A stretch of 64,000 nt of DNA from JBGUVL01 sp964370395 (GCA_964370395.1 CAYJIZ010000010.1:22976-86975); one strand, 5' to 3'; positions 18,408 to 27,744 are shown, counted from the first letter of the stretch. Notes: generated from the letters alone by a model not told the origin. Numbers and translations are program-made.

Positions 18408-18821
18408 GTGAGAAAGTTGGTATTAGCAACTCACGGTGAATTAGCAAAAGGAATGCAAAACTCATTAAAGATGATTGTTGGCGATTTGGCAAATGAAATC
18501 GAAACATATAGCTTGTATCCAGGCGAAAGCCCTAATGATTATTATGAGCAATTAAAAAACCGTATTACACAAAGCGAGGAACAATTTATTATCGTATGTG
18601 ATATTAAAGGTGGAAGCGTTCATACAACCTTATCAAAATTAATTGTTTATTCAAATGTGACAGTGATTTCGGGAATGAATATGAATATGGTGTTGGACTT
18701 GGTGTTAACTTACCAAAGTGGGCTTAGTGAAAAAGACTGTGCTAACTTAATGGCAAGTGCAAAAGATGGAATTACGATTTTGAATAATTCACTGATTGAC
18801 AGTGAAGATGAAGATTTTTAA
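18408..18821 (+). CDS. PTS mannose-family EIIA component
   Basis: 137 residues from the GTG at 18408 with GGAGG at 18393-18397. The longer frame back to 18210 runs through the terminator and sigma-54 promoter and is rejected. MRKLVLATHGELAKGM carries the phosphorylated histidine (His9), and CDIKGGSVHTTLSKL and VISGMNMNMVLDLVL are family features. EIIA takes phosphate from HPr and hands it to EIIB. First gene of the sigma-54-controlled operon; comparable to GfrA. Confidence 0.9.
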   Translation: MRKLVLATHGELAKGMQNSLKMIVGDLANEIETYSLYPGESPNDYYEQLKNRITQSEEQFIIVCDIKGGSVHTTLSKLIVYSNVTVISGMNMNMVLDLVLTYQSGLSEKDCANLMASAKDGITILNNSLIDSEDEDF

Positions 18822-18839
18822 AGAAAGGAGGAGGCAAAG

Positions 18840-19310
18840 ATGATTAAATTAGTTCGCGTTGATCATAGATTATTACATGGACAAGTCGCATTTTCTTGGA
18901 CTTCTTCATTAAGTGCAGATTGTATTTTAATTGCAAATGATGAAGTCGTAAATGATGAGTTAAGAAAAACTACAATGAAGTTAGCACAACCACATGGTGT
19001 GAAATTAGTCATTAAAAACATGGAAGATTCGATTGCTGCAATCAATAGTGGTGTTACGGATAAGTACAAACTATTAATTGTGGTGGAATCAATCAAAGAT
19101 GTTTACGCATTAGCAAAAGGTTGTCCACAAGTGAAGTCAATCAACTTAGGGGGAACCAAAGCCAAAGAGAACACAAGAAATATTTCAAAGGCAGTCAATG
19201 TTTTAGCGGAAGAAGAAGTGTTATTAAAAGAATTGATTCAAGATGGAATCGAAGTGGAAATCCGCATGGTTCCAGATGACACAAGAACATTAGCAGAAAA
19301 AGTACTTTAA
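18840..19310 (+). CDS. PTS mannose-family EIIB component
   Basis: 156 residues; AAAGGAGGAGG just upstream. The phospho-acceptor histidine is His13 in VDHRLLHGQVAFSW. KSINLGGTKAKENTRNIS and VEIRMVPDDT are family-typical. It phosphorylates the incoming sugar bound by IIC/IID and probably also reports transport state to the LevR-type activator. Comparable to GfrB. Confidence 0.92.
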   Translation: MIKLVRVDHRLLHGQVAFSWTSSLSADCILIANDEVVNDELRKTTMKLAQPHGVKLVIKNMEDSIAAINSGVTDKYKLLIVVESIKDVYALAKGCPQVKSINLGGTKAKENTRNISKAVNVLAEEEVLLKELIQDGIEVEIRMVPDDTRTLAEKVL

Positions 19311-19326
19311 AAAGGAGGAGAAGTAA

Positions 19327-20103
19327 ATGTTATTACAGGCGATTTTATTAGGATTAGTAGCGATGCTTGGTAATGCAGAATATTTGTTAGGAACAAGTTT
19401 ACTATCAAGACCATTAGTAATGGGAGCATTAACAGGAGTCGTATTAGGAGACATTCCAACCGGTGTTGCATTAGGGGCAACACTAGAATTAGCATTCATG
19501 GGAGCTTTCTCAATTGGGGCAAGTATTCCACCAGAAATGATTTCAGGAACAGTATTAGGGACGGCATTTGCCATTACGACAGGATCAGGAGCGGAAACAG
19601 CGTTAACAGTTGGATTACCCGTTGCATCTTTAGTATTAATTGCGAAAAACGTAGGAATGGTATTCATTCTACCACCATTTGTGCATAGAGCAGATACACA
19701 TGCAGCACAAGGAAATACCAAAGGGGTTGCTAGAATGCACTTCTTAGGTGGATTATTCGGTGTTAACTTAATTATCGGTGTGATTGTTGCCGTAGGATTC
19801 TACTTAGGTGGACCAGCAATTCAATCATTCTTAAATGTGATTCCAGCTTGGGTTTCAAAAGGATTAGAAATTACAATGGGATTATTACCAGCCATCGGGT
19901 TTGGTTTATTATTACAAATGATTGTGAACAAGAAAGTGGCATGTTTCTTCGTATTAGGTTTCGCCCTTTCTTCTTATTTAGGTATTCCAGTAACAGGAAT
20001 TGCTATCTTTGGAGCAGTCATTGCAATTGTGGTAACACAATTAGATAAAAATACAAAAGCACAAGTAAGCGTAGCAGGAGGTATGGCAGATGACGACTTC
20101 TAA
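19327..20103 (+). CDS. PTS mannose-family EIIC component (membrane)
   Basis: 258 residues, with GGAGGAG upstream. An integral membrane subunit with many hydrophobic helices and the family features LLSRPLVMGALTGVVLGD and ATLELAFMGAFSIGASIPPE. With IID it forms the translocation channel. It overlaps the IID start by 14 bp, which implies translational coupling. Comparable to GfrC. Confidence 0.92.
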   Translation: MLLQAILLGLVAMLGNAEYLLGTSLLSRPLVMGALTGVVLGDIPTGVALGATLELAFMGAFSIGASIPPEMISGTVLGTAFAITTGSGAETALTVGLPVASLVLIAKNVGMVFILPPFVHRADTHAAQGNTKGVARMHFLGGLFGVNLIIGVIVAVGFYLGGPAIQSFLNVIPAWVSKGLEITMGLLPAIGFGLLLQMIVNKKVACFFVLGFALSSYLGIPVTGIAIFGAVIAIVVTQLDKNTKAQVSVAGGMADDDF

Positions 20104-20902
20104 GACATTAACAAAAAAAGACATAACGAAAGTATTCTGGCGTTCCTTTGGAATGGAATGGGACTGGAACTACGAAAGACAACAAAACATGGCATACTGT
20201 TACAGTATGATTCCTGTGATTGAAAAATTATATGATACACAAGAAGAACGTGCAGAAGCATTACAAAGACATATGGAATTCTTTAATACTACACCACATA
20301 TGTCAACGTTAATTTTAGGGATTAGTGCAGCGATGGAAGAAAGCAATGCAAACGATCCAGAATTTGAAACAGAAAGTATTAACGGTGTAAAAATTTCATT
20401 GATGGGGCCATTGGCTGGAGTAGGAGATTCCTTCATTTGGGGAACACTACGTATTATCGCAACAGGAGTTGGGGTATCATTAGCATCAAAAGGAAACATT
20501 TTAGGACCAATCTTATTCTTATTGATTTTCAATATTCCAGCACAAGGGTTACGTTACTATTTAATGAACGCTGGATACAAACTAGGGTCTTCATTCTTAA
20601 CAAAAATCCAACAAAGTGGATTAATGGAAACATTAACGTATGGAGCATCTATTTTAGGACTTACTGTAATTGGAGCAATGACAGCTGAAAATGTCGGTAT
20701 TAACATTCCAATTGCAATTGGTGAAGGAGAAGCAGCAACAACAATTGGAGAAATTTGCAACAACATCATGCCAGGCTTATTACCATTCGCATTTACGATG
20801 TTTATGTACTTTTTAATTAAGAAGAACGTAAAAACAACGTACTTGTTGGTGTTGTGTGCAATCATTGGTCTAGCAGGATCATTCTTTGGTATTTTAGGTT
20901 AA
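20090..20902 (+). CDS. PTS mannose-family EIID component (membrane)
   Basis: 270 residues. The N-terminal motif TKKDITKVFWRSFGMEWDWN, HMEFFNTTPHM, and SLMGPLAGVGDSFIWGTLR are diagnostic of EIID. Several C-terminal helices follow. It completes the four-component transporter. Comparable to GfrD. Confidence 0.93.
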   Translation: MTTSKTLTKKDITKVFWRSFGMEWDWNYERQQNMAYCYSMIPVIEKLYDTQEERAEALQRHMEFFNTTPHMSTLILGISAAMEESNANDPEFETESINGVKISLMGPLAGVGDSFIWGTLRIIATGVGVSLASKGNILGPILFLLIFNIPAQGLRYYLMNAGYKLGSSFLTKIQQSGLMETLTYGASILGLTVIGAMTAENVGINIPIAIGEGEAATTIGEICNNIMPGLLPFAFTMFMYFLIKKNVKTTYLLVLCAIIGLAGSFFGILG

Positions 20903-20929
20903 ACAACAAAATAGACGATGGAGGAAGAG

Positions 20930-21925
20930 ATGTTAAAATTTAATGAACAAGCACAAATTGATAGTGTTACAGGAGCGTTACAATTACGATACGAAATTAA
21001 TAAAATCGTAGACGCGTTATGCGAAAAAGGGTATGACAACATTTGTTGGTTAGGAATTGGAGGAACTTGGGCAAGTGGTATGCAAGCAACAGTGCATATG
21101 AAAGAGTTCTCTGCCATTGAAACATGGGCAGAAAATGCAGCAGAATACTTAACGACAGGAAACAAGAGAATCAACGAAAAAACGGTTGTGATTACTTCTT
21201 CTGTTACAGGAAATACAATTGAAGTAGTAAAAGCCGTAGAAAAAGCAAAAGCAGCAAATGCAACAATCATCGGTTTTATCGATGTCGCAAGTGCTGACTT
21301 AGCAAAAATGGTAGACTATTGCATTACCTACCCTGTGAATGAACAATTAAAGTTTTTCATGGTAGCAGATCGTTTTATGCAAAACAACAATGAATTTCCT
21401 TTCTATGAAGATATGTATGCGCAATTTGATGCACATCTAGGAAAAGCATTGGTTGAAGTAGAAAAGAAAGCAGATGCCTTTGCGCAACAATTCGCGAAAC
21501 AACATTGTGATGATGAAATGCATTACTTTGTAGGAACAGGAAACCAATGGGGTGCAACGTATTCGTATGCGATGTGTTATTGGGAAGAACAATTATGGAT
21601 TAAAACAAAATCAATTACTTCTGGAGAATTCTTCCATGGAATGTTTGAAATTGTCACAAAACATACACCAGTTACTGTTTATGTAGGAGAAGATTCACAA
21701 CGTTCATTATCAGAAAGAGTAGCTAACTTTATTCCTCGTATTTGTGAAAACTATACTATTATTGATTCAAAAGATTATGCATTAGAAGGAATTAGCGAAC
21801 AGTACAGAGGACACATTTCGCACCATGTTATGCATGCAGTAAACAACCGTATTGATGCTTATATGGAAAAAGAAACGCGTCATCCAATGGAAATTCGTCG
21901 TTATTATCGTAAATTAGAATACTAG
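20930..21925 (+). CDS. SIS-domain sugar-amine deglycase, FrlB/GfrE-like
   Basis: 331 residues from the ATG at 20930, five bases after GGAGG (an ATG at 20918 overlaps that site). Two SIS domains: WLGIGGTWASGMQATVHMK and TSSVTGNTIEVVKA in the first, and FVGTGNQWGATYSYA with SGEFFHGMFEIV in the second; the C-terminus IRRYYRKLEY matches the FrlB family. FrlB-like enzymes split fructoselysine 6-phosphate into glucose 6-phosphate and lysine. Beside a LevR-controlled mannose-type PTS and a second SIS enzyme, this fits the gfrABCDEF arrangement described in Salmonella (glucoselysine/fructoselysine use). The exact substrate is inferred. Confidence 0.85.
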   Translation: MLKFNEQAQIDSVTGALQLRYEINKIVDALCEKGYDNICWLGIGGTWASGMQATVHMKEFSAIETWAENAAEYLTTGNKRINEKTVVITSSVTGNTIEVVKAVEKAKAANATIIGFIDVASADLAKMVDYCITYPVNEQLKFFMVADRFMQNNNEFPFYEDMYAQFDAHLGKALVEVEKKADAFAQQFAKQHCDDEMHYFVGTGNQWGATYSYAMCYWEEQLWIKTKSITSGEFFHGMFEIVTKHTPVTVYVGEDSQRSLSERVANFIPRICENYTIIDSKDYALEGISEQYRGHISHHVMHAVNNRIDAYMEKETRHPMEIRRYYRKLEY

Positions 21926-21930
21926 AAAAC

Positions 21931-21952
21931 AAAGAGATGCGCGCATCTCTTT
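21931..21952 (+). repeat. Intergenic hairpin between the two deglycase genes
   Basis: Perfect 22-bp palindrome (AAAGAGATGC/GCATCTCTTT with a central GC) only 5 nt after the first deglycase stop. No T-tract follows, so mRNA stabilisation or partial attenuation within the operon is more likely than full termination. Confidence 0.7.
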
Positions 21953-21975
21953 ACTTCTAGGGGAAGGAAATACGT

Positions 21976-23055
21976 ATGGAAAAATATACAATGTTAGATT
22001 ATATCAAACAAGCACCTAGTACTTGTCGTGCTAATATTGAAAACTACGAAACATTAGTTGCACCATTGTTGGCACAAGTAAAAGACAAGAAAATTCGTGC
22101 GATTTGGTTGATCGCTTCTGGTTCCAGTTTTAATAGTTGCCATTGTGCGCGTGCCTTTATGCGAACGTTGTTACAATGTGAAATTAAAATTGTGACACCA
22201 TTTACTTTTGTCCATTATGAAAACGAAGTCCAAGAAGATGACTTGGCTTTTGTTATCACACAAAGTGGATTAAGTACCAATGCGATTGAAGCGATTCAAA
22301 AATTAAAAGCGATGAATCATTATGCGATTTGTTTAAGTGGAAATGTGAATAGTGACGTGAAAGATTATGCGGATTTGGTAATCGATTATGGTGTTGGTGA
22401 AGAATTGGTAGGGTATGTTACTAAGGGAGTAACAACGCTATGCTTGTTCCTTATGTTGTTTGCGATTGCTTACAGCAAGCAAACAACATGGTTAGCACAA
22501 TTAAACAAAGCGATTTCTTTAAACGAAGAAATGATTGATAAAGCGATTGCTTTTGTAAAAGAACATTATAAGAACTTCAGCAGTATGAATCACATTTACT
22601 TTTGTGGAGCAGGCAGCAATTATGGTACCGCATTAGAAGGTTCTTTAAAAGCAGGAGAAACCATTCATATTCCAAGTTGTTTTTATGAAATAGAAGAATA
22701 CATTCACGGACCTAACTTACAACTTACACCGAACTATAATATTATTATCATTGATGGGAATGATGAAGCGAGTGAGCGAGTGAAGCAAGTGTATTTAGCA
22801 AGCAGAGAAGTAAGTGAGAAAACATACTTACTAAGCAATCAAGACGGCTTTAAAGATGATAAAAATGTGTTGTCTTTATCAAGTAGTGTAGCGAGTGAAT
22901 TGGCACCACTGATGTATTTGCCGTTTGTTCAAATCTTAAGTCATATAATTAGCCATGACTTAAATTCTTCAAAGCAACATCCGTTGCTTAAAAACTTTAA
23001 AAAGATAGCAAGCGCAAAAACAGAAAACTTCGTCAACTATGATGGTGACGATTAA
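21976..23055 (+). CDS. SIS-domain deglycase, GfrF-like
   Basis: 359 residues with AGGGGAAGGA upstream. Two GlmS-type SIS domains: IWLIASGSSFNSCHCARAF and VITQSGLSTNAIEAI in the first; YFCGAGSNYGTALEGSLKAG and CFYEIEEYIHGP in the second. It lacks the glutaminase domain of GlmS, so it does not make glucosamine. In the gfr operon such a protein (GfrF) acts on glucoselysine 6-phosphate while the other SIS enzyme acts on the fructoselysine form. That division of labour is inferred here. Confidence 0.83.
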   Translation: MEKYTMLDYIKQAPSTCRANIENYETLVAPLLAQVKDKKIRAIWLIASGSSFNSCHCARAFMRTLLQCEIKIVTPFTFVHYENEVQEDDLAFVITQSGLSTNAIEAIQKLKAMNHYAICLSGNVNSDVKDYADLVIDYGVGEELVGYVTKGVTTLCLFLMLFAIAYSKQTTWLAQLNKAISLNEEMIDKAIAFVKEHYKNFSSMNHIYFCGAGSNYGTALEGSLKAGETIHIPSCFYEIEEYIHGPNLQLTPNYNIIIIDGNDEASERVKQVYLASREVSEKTYLLSNQDGFKDDKNVLSLSSSVASELAPLMYLPFVQILSHIISHDLNSSKQHPLLKNFKKIASAKTENFVNYDGDD

Positions 23056-23062
23056 AACGAAT

Positions 23063-23094
23063 AAAAATGTCGATAAAGTTATCGACATTTTTTT
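23063..23094. terminator. Terminator at the end of the PTS-deglycase operon
   Basis: AAAATGTCGATAA pairs with TTATCGACATTTT and is followed by T's; the A tract on the other side allows it to serve the convergent gene at 23106 as well. Confidence 0.88.
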
Positions 23095-23105
23095 GTTTAG
23101 TTATG

Positions 23106-24128
23106 TTATGTGTGACGTTTTTTCATCTTCACTCTTAAAAATACCAATCCACCAATCAAAACGGAAACATAATAAGTAGAAGCACGCCATAAGATCATAA
23201 TCGCACTTGCATTTACTTTTTGAAATACCACAGCAAACAAGATAACAAATGCGGTTTCGGTCCAACCTGTATCACCAGGTAGTGGCGTTAATGCGTTTAA
23301 CATATGGATAAAACAAGCCAGTAACACAGTGATAAAGTAATCCTGTAGAGGCAAAGGTAAACCTAAACACAACCCAGCGACAAAAGGAATACTGTAATAG
23401 ATGACTTGTCGTACTACGTTAAGCAATACACCCTTTACGATCAGTTTATGATCTTTTTTTAATAAGTTGATTTCTTTTGCGAAATACAACACCTGTGCAT
23501 CTAATTTCTTTAAGGTGAGTTCTTTGTTTTTTACGACACGAATATGGGCTAACAAGACAACAAGCCAAGAACTCAGTTTTGCATATAGTTTGGGAAACAA
23601 AGACATGGTTAAAAGAAAAAAGATGACAGATGTGTTAATCGCAAGCCCAAGCAAAATTAACCACACGAAAGTGGGAAAAGTAGCAAAGGCATAAGAAAGA
23701 TTTGTTAAAATTAAAATACTGGCAAACACCACAACGACACTTTGGTATAGGAAGAAGTCTTTCCATAATATACTTGCGATGTTACTGTATGAAATACCTA
23801 GCTTTCGAAAGGCATAGGTTTGCGCAACTTGCCCTCCACCTAATGGGGTAACACCATTAAAGAAAGCAGCAACATACGCATTTTCAACACCATCAGCAAT
23901 ACGTATGTTCTTATCGTATCGTCTTGCAGTGTAACTAAGTAAGTAGCCTTGTAGTAAGTAATAGGATATCCCCATTAAGACAAGAAGTATCACATAAGGG
24001 AAAGATGCTTTCAATAGCAAATTTAAAATCGCATGAACATTGTCTTTTAAAGCAAACCAAAAAGCAAAAGTGATTAATCCTAACAGTAAAACAATTTGTA
24101 ATATATTTTTTAAAAGTGTATTTTTCAT
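23106..24128 (-). CDS. Lysylphosphatidylglycerol synthase TM-region (YbhN/UPF0104) family membrane protein
   Basis: 340 residues from the ATG at 24128; the longer frame to 24218 has no better start. About eight hydrophobic helices and the family motifs NAYVAAFFNGVTPLGGGQVA and ALTPLPGDTGWTE place it in Pfam LPG_synthase_TM without the MprF catalytic domain. Members include flippase-like proteins of unknown substrate. GAGAG before the start is a weak ribosome binding site. Not obviously linked to the adjacent ABC genes. Confidence 0.8.
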   Translation of the reverse strand: MKNTLLKNILQIVLLLGLITFAFWFALKDNVHAILNLLLKASFPYVILLVLMGISYYLLQGYLLSYTARRYDKNIRIADGVENAYVAAFFNGVTPLGGGQVAQTYAFRKLGISYSNIASILWKDFFLYQSVVVVFASILILTNLSYAFATFPTFVWLILLGLAINTSVIFFLLTMSLFPKLYAKLSSWLVVLLAHIRVVKNKELTLKKLDAQVLYFAKEINLLKKDHKLIVKGVLLNVVRQVIYYSIPFVAGLCLGLPLPLQDYFITVLLACFIHMLNALTPLPGDTGWTETAFVILFAVVFQKVNASAIMILWRASTYYVSVLIGGLVFLRVKMKKRHT

Positions 24129-24221
24129 TTGCTTATCTCTCAATTGTACCTTTAATATTGCTTCATTATATCGAATAGAAGCAATAGAAACAATTAAGAT
24201 ACTTGAATAAATAAGCAATCT

Positions 24222-24872
24222 TTAAAACGTGTTTTTATTGTTTTCTAAAGCGATGATGCGATCGGCAATCGCAGCTACTTCGCTGTCGTGTGTCACGACC
24301 AAAATCGTTTTTCCCATTGCCTTTAATCGCAATAGCAAAGAAATTACCATCTGTTTATTGTGAGGATCCAAACTACCTGTTGGTTCATCCGCTAACACGA
24401 TACGACAAGGTTTCAACATAAGGCGAGCAATTGCAATTCTTTGTTGCTCTCCACCAGAGCATTTGAATACTTTTTTATCCTCAAATCCTTTGAGACCAAC
24501 ATCTTCTAATGCTTGTTTAATCAATGTTTTCTTATCTTTCGTTTTCGTGTACTGTAAAGCAACCTTTAAATTTTCATAAACACTCATATCATCAACAAGT
24601 GCAAAATTTTGAAAAAGGTAACCCACTTCATTTCGTAATAGTTGTTCCGCTTTGCGTGAATAAGGTTTTACGTTTTCAATATCGAAATAGCGAATTGTTC
24701 CACGATCTGCTTTTTCCAAAACACCGATAATATTTAATAACGTACTTTTTCCACATCCACTTTCACCAACAAAACAAATGAATTCATTGTCTTTAATCGT
24801 CACACTAAAATCTTGTAAGACGATGTTATCACCAAATGATTTTGTAATATTTTTTATTTCTAATGCATTCAT
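24222..24872 (-). CDS. ABC transporter ATPase of the lactococcin-972 bacteriocin export group
   Basis: 216 residues. Walker A GESGCGKS, Q-loop LFQNFALVDD, signature CSGGEQQR and Walker B IVLADEPTG are intact. The compact size and the run YLFQNFALVDDMSVYENL resemble the ATPases next to lactococcin-972-type bacteriocin genes. It follows the seven-helix partner gene by 12 bp, so the two form an operon that should power export or immunity. Confidence 0.85.
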   Translation of the reverse strand: MNALEIKNITKSFGDNIVLQDFSVTIKDNEFICFVGESGCGKSTLLNIIGVLEKADRGTIRYFDIENVKPYSRKAEQLLRNEVGYLFQNFALVDDMSVYENLKVALQYTKTKDKKTLIKQALEDVGLKGFEDKKVFKCSGGEQQRIAIARLMLKPCRIVLADEPTGSLDPHNKQMVISLLLRLKAMGKTILVVTHDSEVAAIADRIIALENNKNTF

Positions 24873-24884
24873 AACGTCACCTCT

Positions 24885-26999
24885 CTATTTCAGTGAAGCC
24901 AATGCTTCACGTTTTTCAAACTGGCGTATTTGCCATAATTCAAAAATGATTTCTATGCTACTAAAGAATGCGATATACGAAACAATTGCAATAGGGTTAA
25001 TTTGGAATATCGCAAAACATAAAATTCCAGCGATAATATAAGCACATAAATTAATCGCATAAATTTCATAATAGCGTCTAAGATAAGAATAGCCATTTAA
25101 GTATTTCACCATGATGTTTTTACGATACACATCAAGATAGACATAAATATTTTGATAAACAAAGGCTAGGTAAACAATCAAATAACCAATAAGTAGAAAT
25201 GCCATAGTAACTAACGTGTTAAATTGTTGGTTGTACTCCAGTGTAATGGCTGGATAGATACTATTAAATGTTACATTATCTCCATAACCGATGTTAGCTA
25301 ACTCTTCGTAAACACCTTTTAAATCAGTTGTATCAATATAGGTTGTTGAACTATTAAAGTTCGAATCGTATTCATCAACAATACAAACAATTGGATTTTG
25401 TAAGTATGGTTTATAAGGAATTTCTGAAATTAAAATCGGTGTAAATTCCTTTTTGAAATTTTGGATGTCGATCACTTCTTTTGTTTCATAGCGCGCTGCA
25501 TATTCTTCAACTATCGCATCTTTTTTATACTGTTTAGGAACCAATAAAACATTGCTTAAATCCTCTAGTTTCAGCAAATCCCCATTCTCTTTGTAGATGT
25601 TTCCATAACGCTTCAGATATTCTTTATTCACAGAAACAACAGGAGGTATTTTCATTGTTAAGTCATACAGTTCAATCCCTTCGTTGTTTTCAAGATACCA
25701 TTGCATAAAGTTAAATGTGATCGCATTATGATTTTCACTTAAGTATGTACTCACTGCCATTCTCTTTTCTTCCATATTGAAATCAGTTAGATTGTCCATA
25801 CTATTCATGACATCATAAGAGTATCTGTTTTCACTTTGTTTGCTTAGTTTTTGTAATGCAAGTGTTCGCTGCAATTGAGTATACGCATCAGGAACAAGTT
25901 GTACAAACGGAGCAATTAATACAATACTCATTACTAATTTGATTATGATATTTGCATAAATCGTAAAACGATTAATTTTATTTTGCTTTAGTTCATGAAA
26001 ATTGCGATACAGTGTTAAGTAACAATACACAATAAGAAGAAGTAAAATTAAGATAATCGCAAAACCGATAATGGATAAGATAATCGTTTGGTACAGATCT
26101 CTTGTGACAAGTCGATAAGGACCAGCAATACTATATAATAAAAGTAATTGTGTTAGGGAATAAGCGATAATTATTTTGCTTATGAATGGTAAAAAAACAT
26201 GAAATAAAATACGTAACTTACTAATTCCATGCAACCTAGAGATAGCTACCATTTTTTTGTTTTTGACGATATTAACCATTAACAGTAACGATAGTGTAAC
26301 CAAAGCAAGAATCAAACATATGATAAGGATACCATTTGAATCGTATTGAATTCCTTTTGCTTCTCTGACATTAATAATATCGTAATCAAATTGTACATCG
26401 TTTACATCATTAATGTATTTTTCTAAAGGTGTATTTTCAATTCGACTTGTGAATTGCTGTGCTGTAAAATTCGATATCACCATACCCGTTGGGGATAGCC
26501 CTTTTTTCATTTGGTATAAAGGATGCAATTCCATTTGATACACTTCTGTATGACGGTAATACATTGGATTTAATAAATCGATTGTAATTTTATTTTTCTT
26601 AGGAACGTTTGTTAAACTATAATATCGTTTTTCATTAGGATTTGAAAAATCAATTCTCTCATTATCTACGGTATAAAATTGATTTTTATATAAATCCTTT
26701 TTGCTGTACACAAAATCAATAGATCGACTTTGTGCATCCCCCATAGAACCTAAACTTCCAGTTGCAAAATGGTCTCCACTTTCTAAAATTTGTAGCAGTG
26801 TAGCAATGGCTTCTTCATCTTCACCTAAGGAAGCTTTGAGTGATAAATTTATGGATGGACTGTTTTTGTATTCACTATTATTAAATGGTTTATTAGCGTC
26901 TTGGCTATTTCTATAATTGGCATCTCCTTGCGCGAAAAAACAAGTAAAAAAGTAAAGCGAAGCTAATAAACAAGTGAAAAGTAAAGTTAGTTTTTTCAT
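24885..26999 (-). CDS. Bacteriocin-associated integral membrane (7TM, DUF1430-type) protein
   Basis: 704 residues with TAGGAGA upstream. An N-terminal signal helix (LTLLFTCLLASLYFFTCFFA) is followed by a large external domain, a block of four helices (about 220-370), a second external domain, and a C-terminal block of helices (LLIGYLIVYLAFVYQNIYV; LCAYIIAGILCFAIFQI). This is the layout of the family encoded between lactococcin-972-like peptides and their ABC ATPase, proposed to confer immunity or export. The bacteriocin gene normally found upstream is not present; only remnants are (27041-27155, 27745-27954). Confidence 0.8.
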   Translation of the reverse strand: MKKLTLLFTCLLASLYFFTCFFAQGDANYRNSQDANKPFNNSEYKNSPSINLSLKASLGEDEEAIATLLQILESGDHFATGSLGSMGDAQSRSIDFVYSKKDLYKNQFYTVDNERIDFSNPNEKRYYSLTNVPKKNKITIDLLNPMYYRHTEVYQMELHPLYQMKKGLSPTGMVISNFTAQQFTSRIENTPLEKYINDVNDVQFDYDIINVREAKGIQYDSNGILIICLILALVTLSLLLMVNIVKNKKMVAISRLHGISKLRILFHVFLPFISKIIIAYSLTQLLLLYSIAGPYRLVTRDLYQTIILSIIGFAIILILLLLIVYCYLTLYRNFHELKQNKINRFTIYANIIIKLVMSIVLIAPFVQLVPDAYTQLQRTLALQKLSKQSENRYSYDVMNSMDNLTDFNMEEKRMAVSTYLSENHNAITFNFMQWYLENNEGIELYDLTMKIPPVVSVNKEYLKRYGNIYKENGDLLKLEDLSNVLLVPKQYKKDAIVEEYAARYETKEVIDIQNFKKEFTPILISEIPYKPYLQNPIVCIVDEYDSNFNSSTTYIDTTDLKGVYEELANIGYGDNVTFNSIYPAITLEYNQQFNTLVTMAFLLIGYLIVYLAFVYQNIYVYLDVYRKNIMVKYLNGYSYLRRYYEIYAINLCAYIIAGILCFAIFQINPIAIVSYIAFFSSIEIIFELWQIRQFEKREALASLK

Positions 27000-27010
27000 A
27001 AAATCTCCTA

Positions 27011-27241
27011 TCTGTTTTAAAGTAAGATCAGTATTACAAAATGCTGTTGGAAGAAAAACTTACGTCCACCAAACAAGGCATTGGATTCGATTAGATATTA
27101 TTGTCGGTATCCTTTTTTTAAGATATTACCTAAAGCATAAACTCCTGATAAAAAAGGAGGACCGATTTATTTTGGTCCTCTTTCTCTAAGAAATGTTATA
27201 AATCTTTTGCATGTCTAAGTGTAATATTCTGTTTTAAAGTA
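27011..27241. repeat. 14-bp direct repeat flanking a gene fragment
   Basis: TCTGTTTTAAAGTA occurs at 27011-27024 and again at 27228-27241, on either side of the sulfatase fragment. It may be an operator repeat for the 7TM gene or a trace of rearrangement. Confidence 0.45.
27041..27155 (-). pseudogene. Decayed fragment of an MdoB/LtaS-type sulfatase gene
   Basis: On the minus strand this stretch reads FLSGVYALGNILKKGYRQ, an in-frame stop, then YLIESNALFGGRKFFFQQH. It aligns with residues FLPGAYALGDILKKEGYQQEY and onwards of the intact sulfatase at 29321-30733, with the nucleotide identity also obvious. One codon is lost and a TAA replaces a GAA. Similarity ends abruptly on both sides. It is a remnant of a second copy. 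Confidence 0.85.
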
Positions 27242-27340
27242 TAGAATTTATGTTATGAATCATTCAACATATTTCTATTGGTTTACTTTGTAAATACTAA
27301 CGATTTGCTATTTCAAGTTACACTTAAAACTTCCCTAATA

Positions 27341-27487
27341 TTAAATAAATAATAATACAACTAAAACAATGAACACTATTCCTATTAGGATACGCCCAAG
27401 ATTAAATGATTTCGCAATTTTGTAGGTATCAAATTTTTTACCATCACTTGCTAGTTTTTCTACTTTCTTTTTTACATCGTTTTTCAT
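27341..27487 (-). CDS. Small membrane protein (48 residues)
   Basis: Starts at the ATG at 27487 right after a strong GAGGAGG site. The N-terminal half is charged (MKNDVKKKVEKLASDGKKFD) and the C-terminal half is a single hydrophobic helix (ILIGIVFIVLVVLLFI). It has a good promoter 165 bp upstream (27652-27680). The family is not recognised. It lies between the bacteriocin-type ABC operon and an HTH-TPR regulator, so a role in that system is possible but unproven. Confidence 0.65.
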   Translation of the reverse strand: MKNDVKKKVEKLASDGKKFDTYKIAKSFNLGRILIGIVFIVLVVLLFI

Positions 27488-27651
27488 TAATATCCTCCTC
27501 TTTTTCATTAAATTTAATGAACTTATAAAGCGAATCAAATACTCGGATGACATTGATTTCATGAAAATTGTTTAGCTTCTTAATATTTTTAATGAATACT
27601 AAATATTTGCATCTATCAATATATTAAATTACTCTGACTAGTTAATTTAAA

Positions 27652-27680
27652 GTTATAAAAAGAGTCCATCATCTTGTCAA
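27652..27680 (-). promoter_or_regulatory. Sigma-A promoter upstream of the 48-residue protein
   Basis: On the minus strand TTGACA - 17 bp - TATAAC, close to consensus. The about 165-nt leader between it and the start codon at 27487 holds no clear hairpin. Confidence 0.75.
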
Positions 27681-27744
27681 AGTAGCGTTCAAACAAAATG
27701 CTTATTTTTGTCAGTTACAAACACTCACTATTAATCAAAATTTC

